Source of the DNA: Sanchytrium tribonematis
Lineage: Eukaryota; Sanchytriomycota; Sanchytriomycetes; Sanchytriales; Sanchytriaceae
Direction: 5' to 3'
Length of the DNA stretch: 11,261 nucleotides
NCBI GenBank assembly: GCA_018985235.1
Contig: JADGIG010000267.1
Location: 1 to 11,261, forward strand
Shown: positions 5,251 through 11,140 of the stretch, piece after piece
Position numbering within the stretch: the first letter of the stretch is position 1
Layout: each line of letters begins with the position of its first letter
Translations under genes and position numbers: made by a program
The notes under the pieces: generated by a model
Database searches by the model: none
What the model was told of the DNA's origin: nothing
The model's input: only the letters and a program-made list of their open reading frames with translations

Positions 5251-6237
5251 ATGCTCCAAAATCTCCCCAAAGTCACTCGTGATTATTACGAATCTGGTGC
5301 CGACAACGAACAAACCCTTGCTCATAATATCAATTACTTTAAATCCATCTCATTAATACCCAGATTATTCCCATCGAAATCCAGTTCATACACCACTATT
5401 TATGGCCATCCCATTCGATTTATTGGGATTGCTCCATTTGCAAGTCAATGTACCATCCATCCGAATGGTGAAATAGAAACAGCAAAAGCAGCACAACAAA
5501 TGGATGCTGTCATGATATTAAGTACTTATAGCACTACCAAACTAGAAACAGTCAAACAACATTGCAAATATTTATGGCTCCAATTATACATTTTTCAAGA
5601 TGAACAAATGACACTTGATTTAATTAAAAGAGCAGAATTATGTGGTGTAGAAGCACTTGTCATTACTGTAGATAGACCCTTATTAGGTAAAAGAAGAACT
5701 AATTTAACAAATCGATATCATTTGCCAAATCATCTAAAATATGCCAATTTCAATACATCAATAGCAAGTAGCAGTGACAGACAAGGATTACAAATCACCA
5801 CATCCAATGACATGCCCAAAATAGACTTGACATGGTCATTTATTAAACAATTAAAATCCATCACAAATCTCAAAATCATTTTAAAAGGCACTTTACACCC
5901 AAATGACATTGATTTATGTATTCAATATCAAATTGATGCCATTTATATATCTAATCATGGTGGTAGACAACTAGATGACACCCCACACGCATTACAAATC
6001 TTGCAACTTTTAAAACATCAAAATTGTCAAATTCCTATTTTAGTAGATGGTGGATTCCATAATGGTCAAGACGTGTTTAAAGCATATCAATTAGGTGCAC
6101 ATATGGTATTTTTAGGTAGATGTGTAGCATATGAATTGGAAAATGGACATTCACGCATTATTCGTAAAATGAATGAAATTGTGGATGAATATGAGTATTG
6201 TCAAGCATATTGTGACATTAAACGCAGTAAATTGTGA
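5251..6237 (+). CDS. Peroxisomal FMN-dependent 2-hydroxyacid oxidase (glycolate/lactate oxidase family)
   Basis: The family oxidises a 2-hydroxyacid to the 2-oxoacid using FMN; the oxidases pass electrons to oxygen and make peroxide. Active-site residues are in place: Tyr12 in DYYESGADNEQTL, Tyr113 in LQLYIF, Asp141 in TVDRPLLGKRR, Lys212 in IILKG, and His236/Arg239 in SNHGGRQLD. The FMN-phosphate region reads DGGFHNGQDVFKA with GRCVAYEL. The Arg normally following DGGV is His here, while the Arg of the GR motif is kept. At 328 aa it is about 40 shorter than plant glycolate oxidase, mainly lacking the first N-terminal helix. The last three residues are Ser-Lys-Leu, a canonical PTS1 signal, which predicts peroxisomal import. 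The AUG at 5251 is the first in this frame after a stop. Substrate preference cannot be read from the sequence. No AATAAA follows the TGA stop. Confidence 0.9.
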   Translation: MLQNLPKVTRDYYESGADNEQTLAHNINYFKSISLIPRLFPSKSSSYTTIYGHPIRFIGIAPFASQCTIHPNGEIETAKAAQQMDAVMILSTYSTTKLETVKQHCKYLWLQLYIFQDEQMTLDLIKRAELCGVEALVITVDRPLLGKRRTNLTNRYHLPNHLKYANFNTSIASSSDRQGLQITTSNDMPKIDLTWSFIKQLKSITNLKIILKGTLHPNDIDLCIQYQIDAIYISNHGGRQLDDTPHALQILQLLKHQNCQIPILVDGGFHNGQDVFKAYQLGAHMVFLGRCVAYELENGHSRIIRKMNEIVDEYEYCQAYCDIKRSKL

Positions 6238-6313
6238 TGTGGGGTGGTCATTTAATCCGTAAATGAACCTGGCTTGCATCGCTAAATGGTTTTTCTTTCA
6301 ATTTATACGCCAA

Positions 6314-6362
6314 TTTGCAAGCACCACTCGAGATATGTTTGCCCAAATGAACTGCTTGCAAA
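6314..6362. repeat. Inverted repeat with arms TTTGCAAGCA / TGCTTGCAAA
   Basis: TTTGCAAGCA at 6314-6323 is the exact reverse complement of TGCTTGCAAA at 6353-6362, with a 29-bp spacer. It lies between the oxidase and the 6426 gene, 64-112 bp before the latter's AUG. It is either a pair of opposed factor sites or a chance repeat of the TTTGCA word that is common here. Confidence 0.35.
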
Positions 6363-6395
6363 GCCAATGAAGTCAATTCAAATTGAAAATCAAGT

Positions 6396-6415
6396 CTATT
6401 TAAGAAGTAAATACC
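6396..6415 (+). promoter_or_regulatory. TATA-like box plus AAATACCC of the 6426 gene
   Basis: CTATTTAAG at 6396-6404 is followed by AAATACCC at 6408-6415, 11-30 nt before the AUG. The same CTATTTAA word precedes the secreted kinase gene at 10247. Confidence 0.45.
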
Positions 6416-6425
6416 CTTTTATAAT

Positions 6426-6944
6426 ATGATTTTTATCTTGATGATTTTGACTTTGGCCACACCCAGACACGTTTCTCACAAACCAGCAAGTCGGCGACGT
6501 CGTTCTCATACACCAAAACGCCATTATCGTAGACCCCTTAAAAAACCCAAAAGAGCAACTACAAAACAACGGCGATGTGGTCCTAATCTAGCGCATTGTC
6601 TTAAAGGTGAGGTATGCAGCAATGATTGGTGTGTAACTAATTCGAAGTTTCAAACTCATTGTAAACCACAGTATAGCTATCCCGGGACCTGTAAGGTGGA
6701 ATTGCCGGGTAGCAAATGTGGATTATATGAAGGCCATGGACATTGCTGGAATGGCCGAATCTGCGGTTTAAATGGATATTGCACAGAAAATGCGTTTTAT
6801 TGCCAAAAAAAATATAGTGATGCTGATTGCGTGGACTCTTCGCCAAGCCCTCCTCCTGTAACTCATGATGCTGATGATGATGATGATGATGATGATGACG
6901 GTGGCAGTGTTCGACCAGGGTATACCACTGTTAACACTGGTTAA
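6426..6944 (+). CDS. Secreted protein with two six-Cys hevein-like repeats, ending at a kinase beta-1-like motif
   Basis: Residues 1-11 (MIFILMILTLA) are a signal sequence. Residues 14-50 are strongly basic (RRRR, KRHYRR, KKPKR). Two cysteine repeats follow: A with Cys 51, 58, 64, 69, 79, 89 and B with Cys 98, 107, 113, 119, 126, 135. Both run CG-x-HC-x-x-G-x-x-C-x-C-x-N-x-F-x-C, the spacing of hevein-type chitin-binding domains (ChtBD1) without the doubled Cys. After a Pro/Ser link comes a run of nine Asp, then GGSVRPGYTTVNTG and stop. The last seven residues match Y-x-TVNTG at residues 19-25 of the secreted kinase encoded at 10247, right where that kinase's fold begins. This suggests a hevein-kinase fusion that lost its kinase part. 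Likely role: binding chitin-like glycans outside the cell. A functional short protein and a decayed remnant are both possible. Confidence 0.7.
   Translation: MIFILMILTLATPRHVSHKPASRRRRSHTPKRHYRRPLKKPKRATTKQRRCGPNLAHCLKGEVCSNDWCVTNSKFQTHCKPQYSYPGTCKVELPGSKCGLYEGHGHCWNGRICGLNGYCTENAFYCQKKYSDADCVDSSPSPPPVTHDADDDDDDDDDGGSVRPGYTTVNTG
6873..6899 (+). repeat. GAT microsatellite coding for poly-Asp
   Basis: Eight GAT codons and one GAC encode nine Asp in a row between the cysteine repeats and the C-terminal tail. It is a length-variable candidate because the codons are nearly pure. Confidence 0.8.
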
Positions 6945-6961
6945 TAAATCTAGCATTTATT
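6943..6961. terminator. Two-way poly(A) signals between the 6426 and RCC1 genes
   Basis: AATAAA at 6943-6948 starts inside the plus-strand stop (TTAATAAA). TTTATT at 6956-6961 holds the minus-strand stop of the RCC1 gene inside its own AATAAA. Only 12 bp separate the two stops. Confidence 0.55.
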
Positions 6962-8138
6962 GATTTAAAAGCATACTTTGGTAAATCAAAGTATAAAATG
7001 GCCCACAATGTATTTTTTGATAATTTAAATCAGATTTAAATGTTTTTAAACAAGTATTGTCATGTTCATTCTTCATTTGTACCAATCTAGTGGGTTTTGA
7101 AATCATTTTCTTGTTTGAATCACATCCAATTTGACCAAATTGATTATTTCCAAATGCCAATAAATCATTGCCATATAATTCATTCTTGTTATAACAATCA
7201 CTATCTAATTCTACCACAGTATGAAATTTACCACAAATTACATTTAAAATGGGTGTATTTTGAATAGATTGATGGATTTCTGAGAATTGTGTTAAATCAC
7301 TTAATTTGGGAATTTTACACCATTGATTTTGTTTATTTATTAATTTAGAGGTGCCTAATTGACCATATTGACCATTTCCACAAGAATATAATTTATAATT
7401 TGAATATAAATAAGATTGATTGCCACCTGCAAATATTCTCATATTTAAATAATCATGATTTGGAGTAGATATTGGTGATAATGGGTAATTGGTATAATTG
7501 GGTAATGATAATTGACCATTGATATTGGATCCCATGCCAAATAAACCATTTCGAGTCAAAATGAGAAAATGGTCATTTCCACTTGCAATTTGCAACACAT
7601 TCGAAATTGGTATTTTTTGTAATTGATTAGTGGATTTGGATGTTGCATTATTCAATAAATCCATTTGATATTCATATAGGGCATCTTTTGAATGAATTAA
7701 TGCAGAATGATCTCCACTTGCCATTTGGAGGGGTGATGCTATATCTAATAAATGATACGATCCATTTAATTGAATATGGTATAAATGGTCATGGGAGATG
7801 CCTAGGATACTATTTTGACTCACAGCGATTTGATCAAATGATAAATCAGTCAATTTTCGACTATTTTCTAAATTGATGGCAATTTTGGGTGGATTTGTAC
7901 ATGTTTGTGCATCAAATAATTCAATATCATCACGATCCCATATGATTAATTCATTATATTCATTAATAGCAGCCATAAATGACCAAGAAGATGCCAATTG
8001 TTTGAATTTGCCAAATTGGAATGATGTGGGTTTATTAGATTTGGATAATGGATTGAGGCCAAATATGAATGATTTGGTGGATGAATGATCATATTCATGT
8101 AGCTTGATGGTTGCCAATTTGAAAATATTTGCAAACAT
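6957..8138 (-). CDS. RCC1-repeat beta-propeller protein
   Basis: A 393-aa protein built of degenerate RCC1-type repeats. The clearest signatures are LFGMGSNINGQL (199-210), LYSCGNGQYGQL (250-261) and LLAFGNNQFGQI (327-338). Each is preceded or followed by the partner strand pattern, such as QIASGNDHFLILTRNG (183-198), ICGKFHTVVE (301-310) and IHCGPFYTLI (376-385). Weaker blades at 47-67 and 138-149 complete a probable seven-blade propeller. RCC1 propellers act as nucleotide-exchange factors or protein scaffolds. This one lacks the nuclear tail of true RCC1 and could instead be of the ATS1/FMP25 kind; I cannot tell. There is no signal peptide. The AUG is only 10 bp from the stop of the Cue2-like gene on the same strand and is directly preceded by CCCC. 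A TATA-like box would lie within that gene's last codons. The stop is embedded in AATAAA. Confidence 0.8.
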   Translation of the reverse strand: MFANIFKLATIKLHEYDHSSTKSFIFGLNPLSKSNKPTSFQFGKFKQLASSWSFMAAINEYNELIIWDRDDIELFDAQTCTNPPKIAINLENSRKLTDLSFDQIAVSQNSILGISHDHLYHIQLNGSYHLLDIASPLQMASGDHSALIHSKDALYEYQMDLLNNATSKSTNQLQKIPISNVLQIASGNDHFLILTRNGLFGMGSNINGQLSLPNYTNYPLSPISTPNHDYLNMRIFAGGNQSYLYSNYKLYSCGNGQYGQLGTSKLINKQNQWCKIPKLSDLTQFSEIHQSIQNTPILNVICGKFHTVVELDSDCYNKNELYGNDLLAFGNNQFGQIGCDSNKKMISKPTRLVQMKNEHDNTCLKTFKSDLNYQKIHCGPFYTLIYQSMLLNQ

Positions 8139-8147
8139 GGGGAGAAA

Positions 8148-8153
8148 TTTATT
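8148..8153 (-). terminator. Poly(A) signal overlapping the stop of the Cue2-like gene
   Basis: The minus-strand TAA (8151-8149) lies inside AATAAA, 10 bp before the RCC1 AUG. The end of one transcript and the start of the next must overlap here. Confidence 0.5.
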
Positions 8154-9075
8154 TTAGTTTAAATTTAAAATATCCTGTGCAATTATCTTCACAATTTAAT
8201 CCTTCTTTCTCTAAAACACTTAAAAGTGCAATTTTTAATTTAGAATATCCTTGATAACTATTATTCCCTTTACCAGTTACAATTGTAATTGACGGGGATG
8301 CGCTATTGCCATTGATTATAGCACGATGTGATTTATGGAAATCTAATAAATCTAATAAAATGATTTTGGCTTCTTTAACTTGAATATTGTGGAAATCATA
8401 ATGAAATGCAGTAGATTGTGAATGCAAGATGGCATATGCTTGTTGTAATTTCAATTCTTGTATTTGCATTTCTATATCTTGTTTATTAATGGAGTAATTG
8501 GATGCCACAGCACCACCTTGTCCATTATATTTGTGGTTTCTTCGACTGGAATAAGCTTGCACGGATTTATGAGATAGTTGTAATTTCTTGCTGTGTAGCG
8601 ACTGGATATCTGTTGCATACGATTGGATGGGTTTATTTGGAATAAATTTATCATCAAAAAATGTGCTACAAATTTGATCTAGTGGTAATAATATGATATT
8701 AGAGGGTAAAATTGGTTTTATAATGGCAGTAGGTGTATTATTAGGTGGTTTAGGAGGATCAGAATGCTTCCGTTGTAATTTCTCACTCAATGTTGTTTTA
8801 TTTTGCCAGTCATTTCGAATTGGCATCTCTGGTTGACTAGATACAGGCATACCGAATATTAATATATTCGCCACACGTTCTATAGACTGATATTTGTTGT
8901 ATAAAGTAGTCAATTCATATTCAGAATGATCTGGAAATAATAATTTTAATTCTGATATTGGATTTTTGAAATTGACGAGTATTTCTATAGCTTGTTGAAT
9001 AGAACCACAATCATTAACTGTTTTTTGGATAATAGAGAGTGGAATATTGGGGAACATGGCTAATAATTGATCCAT
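8149..9075 (-). CDS. CUE2: Cue2-like tandem-CUE and Smr-domain protein (No-Go decay endonuclease candidate)
   Basis: Two CUE-like ubiquitin-binding domains open the protein: residues 1-36 (LLAMFPNIP...AIEIL) and 39-74 (LKLLFPDHS...VANIL). A polar linker follows, then a helical stretch (197-222, like the region that precedes Smr domains), and an Smr domain at about 225-308. That domain has YDFHNIQVKEA (Asp227-x-His229), IVTGKGNNS (265-273) and SKLKIALLSVLEKEGL. In yeast, Cue2 binds ubiquitinated, stalled or collided ribosomes and cuts the mRNA in No-Go decay, using a D-x-H motif in its Smr domain; metazoan relatives are N4BP2 and NONU-1. The D-x-H is kept here, but the usual DLHG reads DFHN. 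At 308 aa it is shorter than the roughly 440-aa yeast protein, the loss being in the middle. It is divergent from the 9276 gene and head-to-tail with the RCC1 gene. The symbol rests on domain order only. Confidence 0.8.
   Translation of the reverse strand: MDQLLAMFPNIPLSIIQKTVNDCGSIQQAIEILVNFKNPISELKLLFPDHSEYELTTLYNKYQSIERVANILIFGMPVSSQPEMPIRNDWQNKTTLSEKLQRKHSDPPKPPNNTPTAIIKPILPSNIILLPLDQICSTFFDDKFIPNKPIQSYATDIQSLHSKKLQLSHKSVQAYSSRRNHKYNGQGGAVASNYSINKQDIEMQIQELKLQQAYAILHSQSTAFHYDFHNIQVKEAKIILLDLLDFHKSHRAIINGNSASPSITIVTGKGNNSYQGYSKLKIALLSVLEKEGLNCEDNCTGYFKFKLK
8158..8174 (-). promoter_or_regulatory. TATA-like stretch for the RCC1 gene inside the Cue2-like coding end
   Basis: On the minus strand GATATTTTAAATTTAAA lies 20-36 nt before the RCC1 AUG, within the last codons of the Cue2-like gene. 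The position matches the usual TATA spacing, but the sequence is also explained by Phe/Lys codons. Confidence 0.25.
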
Positions 9076-9090
9076 TTTGAATGAAAAAAG

Positions 9091-9100
9091 ATTTGCAAAT
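9091..9100. promoter_or_regulatory. Palindrome ATTTGCAAAT in the divergent promoter
   Basis: A perfect 10-bp palindrome lies 16-25 bp before the Cue2-like AUG, within the 200-bp region shared with the divergent kinase-like gene. A second ATTTGCAA lies at 9208-9215. The word is frequent in this genome, so specificity is doubtful. Confidence 0.3.
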
Positions 9101-9275
9101 TGGACAAAACAACGGAGTGGACCCTCTTAGATTTGTGATTCACATTTATTTATTACAACTCTTTCAATTAATGAATGGAATGTCATGTCATTATCGATGA
9201 ATCTCACATTTGCAATGTAAACCAATGATGCAAAAATACCCCTTTTCTTCAAACAATCACAAAGGAGTTTTTTTC

Positions 9276-10097
9276 ATGGTTTTTCTTCTCGTCATCATTC
9301 TATCACAATTAATTGACCACCAAAAAATTAATCATTATAAAATACTTCAGGAATTGAGCCTAATCTACATGAATCAAACGATGCAAGTAATCGCTCTAAA
9401 TAATTTTGTTCATCAAATAATGGTCAATTTGAATAAATTGCATACCTCCGAACCTCCAATGGCCCATTTCGATGTCAAATTAGAGCAAATTCAAAGAATT
9501 TGGGACCCAGAAGGACTATTTAAATATGAATTGAAAAATTCCAAATTAGAGCAAATTCAAAGAATTTGGGACCCAGAAGGACTATTTAAATATGAATTGA
9601 AAAATTCCAAATTTACCAAAACTGGAGAATTGAATCATATAATCATTTGGACATCAGACAGAACTAATATCAATGATTACGCAGCACCAGAGATGTATTC
9701 AGAAAATACTCCAGATGACTTCGATGCTATTAAAGTAGACTTGTTTGCATTCGGAGTCATAATACATAAAATATTGCAGATAATAGCTGGAATAGGGTAT
9801 CAAACGAATAAAGGATACTTGAAATGCACTGAAATCCCTAATACCCTTCAAAATAAGAAGAAAAGACCCATCAAAGTCTATAAATCATCTCCATTGAATC
9901 CATTTGGTAGATTAAAAAGTATTGCATCCCAATTAACACATTGTGATCCATCCGCTAGACCATCCGTTAAGTCTTTTCTTATTAAACATGAAATTGATCA
10001 AATCATCAAAAAAGAGCCCAAATTATTCATTCCAAAGAAGAATGAAGTGTCTCTGCTCCATTTGGCATTAATGAACAACAATTTACATCGCAAATAG
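9276..10097 (+). CDS. Secreted degenerate protein-kinase C-lobe (pseudokinase) with internal duplication
   Basis: I start at the AUG at 9276 because it opens a hydrophobic signal sequence (MVFLLVIILSQ); the frame extends upstream only through non-AUG and promoter-like sequence with AAATACCCC. The protein begins at the kinase helix before the catalytic loop: there is no glycine loop and no VAIK lysine. The catalytic loop reads AHFDVKLEQ (His64, Asp66, Lys68), so the HRD Arg is Phe and the Asn is replaced. The DFG motif is not recognisable; YELKNS or similar occupies its place. Later motifs survive: YAAPEM (APE 137-139), DLFAFG (Asp155) and SARPSV (Arg228). Residues 68-89 are repeated exactly as 90-111, inside the region that would form the activation segment. 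About 30 further residues follow the fold. It resembles the kinase encoded downstream and is probably a catalytically dead, secreted relative. It may also be a decaying gene. Confidence 0.7.
   Translation: MVFLLVIILSQLIDHQKINHYKILQELSLIYMNQTMQVIALNNFVHQIMVNLNKLHTSEPPMAHFDVKLEQIQRIWDPEGLFKYELKNSKLEQIQRIWDPEGLFKYELKNSKFTKTGELNHIIIWTSDRTNINDYAAPEMYSENTPDDFDAIKVDLFAFGVIIHKILQIIAGIGYQTNKGYLKCTEIPNTLQNKKKRPIKVYKSSPLNPFGRLKSIASQLTHCDPSARPSVKSFLIKHEIDQIIKKEPKLFIPKKNEVSLLHLALMNNNLHRK
9477..9608 (+). repeat. Perfect 66-bp in-frame tandem duplication
   Basis: Bases 9477-9542 and 9543-9608 are identical, adding 22 residues (KLEQIQRIWDPEGLF...KNS) without breaking the frame. No base differs, so the event is very recent, under gene conversion, or an assembly artefact. 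Confidence 0.95.
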
Positions 10098-10099
10098 TC

Positions 10100-10105
10100 A
10101 ATAAA
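10100..10105 (+). terminator. Poly(A) signal of the 9276 gene
   Basis: AATAAA begins 3 nt after the TAG stop at 10095-10097. Confidence 0.5.
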
Positions 10106-10211
10106 TTTACATGTTACCCACATGGATCTGACATGTCGATCTGTAATATTTGTATCACGTCATGTTGAAATTGCCAATATCCCCTCTCATTTACACCAAA
10201 TGATTTGTGAT

Positions 10212-10220
10212 CTATTTAAA
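10212..10220 (+). promoter_or_regulatory. TATA-like box of the secreted kinase gene
   Basis: CTATTTAAA lies 27-35 nt before the AUG at 10247. It overlaps the earlier in-frame AUG at 10220, so a transcript started from it would begin at 10247. It resembles the box before the 6426 gene. Confidence 0.45.
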
Positions 10221-10246
10221 TGATCCACATCATCTCCTCATTACAA

Positions 10247-11119
10247 ATGATCTTTACGCTACTCTTCGCATACGCCTCTGATGGTATTCTTCAAAGTTCC
10301 TATGTGACTGTCAATACTGGTAAAGAAGAACTTTATGGCAAATTCCGTCCTCAAGTTAAAAAATTAGGCAATTCTGTTATCAAATCATTCAAAATAGAGT
10401 ATGATGATAATACTTATGCGACTCCCAGCGTGGCAATGATTAAAAAACAAGTATTTGATGATCTTGCAAATGAAATCGATATTTTATCTCAACTAGATCA
10501 TGAGAATATCATCAAAATTGAATCAAATAATGAATCAAATGATGAATTGGATGAATTGAGTTACAAGATGCCTTACTATAATTATGATTTGCTTACCTAT
10601 ACTAAAACCACAAATCAATTTGTTTACAAAATCATCTACCAAATACTGAATGCAATGAATTACACGAGATATGATAATGTAGCACACAGGGATATCAAAC
10701 CAGATAATATAATGATTGATGATGAAAATAATGCCATTTTAGCTGATTTTGGATTTGCGACAAGAGATGTGGCCAGTGAAGATTTTGCTGGGACTAGAGA
10801 TTATGCAGCACCAGAAGTATTAATGTGTTTAGATAAGAATGAATCATGCAGCTATGATCCAAACCAGTCTGATTTATTCTCATTGGGAATCATGATTCGC
10901 AAACTATTAAAAATCAAAATTTTACCACTTTTTACACAAAGAACATTCGATCAAATTTGTACCACTAATTTAAGCAAGAATTTAAATACAAAATTATCAG
11001 AAAATGATCCCATGATTGCAATAAAAGCCATGACGCTATCACTAATGCAATGTCAAACAAATAAGAGACCCTCTGCAGAATATTTATTGCAAACGATGAA
11101 ATTTGAAAATTGGATTTAA
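10247..11119 (+). CDS. Secreted Ser/Thr-type protein kinase with complete catalytic motifs
   Basis: The AUG at 10247 opens a short signal sequence (MIFTLLFAYAS). An earlier AUG at 10220 overlaps the TATA-like box, so I did not use it. The mature protein starts just before the kinase fold: SSYVTVNTGKEELYGKF takes the place of beta-1 and the glycine loop, with fewer glycines than usual. Then come VIKSFK (Lys46), NEIDIL with Glu76, AHRDIKPDN (Asp149, Lys151, Asn154), LADFGFA (Asp167), YAAPEV (188-190), DLFSLG (Asp209) and KRPSA (Arg274). All catalytic positions are present, so activity is plausible. At 290 aa it is a minimal kinase domain with no other domain. The Asp/Asn-rich loop at about 92-104 replaces a beta-4 connection. 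A signal peptide on a lone kinase points to action in the secretory path or outside the cell, for example on host proteins. It shares Y-x-TVNTG with the 6426 product. Confidence 0.8.
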   Translation: MIFTLLFAYASDGILQSSYVTVNTGKEELYGKFRPQVKKLGNSVIKSFKIEYDDNTYATPSVAMIKKQVFDDLANEIDILSQLDHENIIKIESNNESNDELDELSYKMPYYNYDLLTYTKTTNQFVYKIIYQILNAMNYTRYDNVAHRDIKPDNIMIDDENNAILADFGFATRDVASEDFAGTRDYAAPEVLMCLDKNESCSYDPNQSDLFSLGIMIRKLLKIKILPLFTQRTFDQICTTNLSKNLNTKLSENDPMIAIKAMTLSLMQCQTNKRPSAEYLLQTMKFENWI

Positions 11120-11126
11120 TATTATT

Positions 11127-11140
11127 AATAAATATTTATT
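11127..11140. terminator. Palindromic two-way poly(A) signal AATAAATATTTATT
   Basis: A perfect 14-bp palindrome gives AATAAA to the kinase gene (8 nt after its stop) and, on the other strand, AATAAA that contains the stop of the last gene. The two stops are 16 bp apart. Confidence 0.6.

Noticed and set aside
6637-6956. Minus-strand frames opposite the hevein-like gene, including a poly-Ile run.
   Set aside because: The poly-Ile is the complement of the GAT repeat; the plus-strand cysteine repeats show which strand is coding.
7640-8088. Plus-strand frames opposite the RCC1 gene.
   Set aside because: The minus-strand product has clear RCC1 motifs; the plus-strand frames have no family signal and are shadows.
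5436-9215. ATTTGCAA as a general promoter element.
   Set aside because: It is frequent between genes, but also inside coding sequence (for example near 5436 and 8127), so specificity is not shown.
10220-10246. Upstream AUG of the secreted kinase adding MIHIISSLQ.
   Set aside because: It overlaps CTATTTAAA, the probable TATA box, and the next AUG gives a cleaner leader; it remains a minor alternative.
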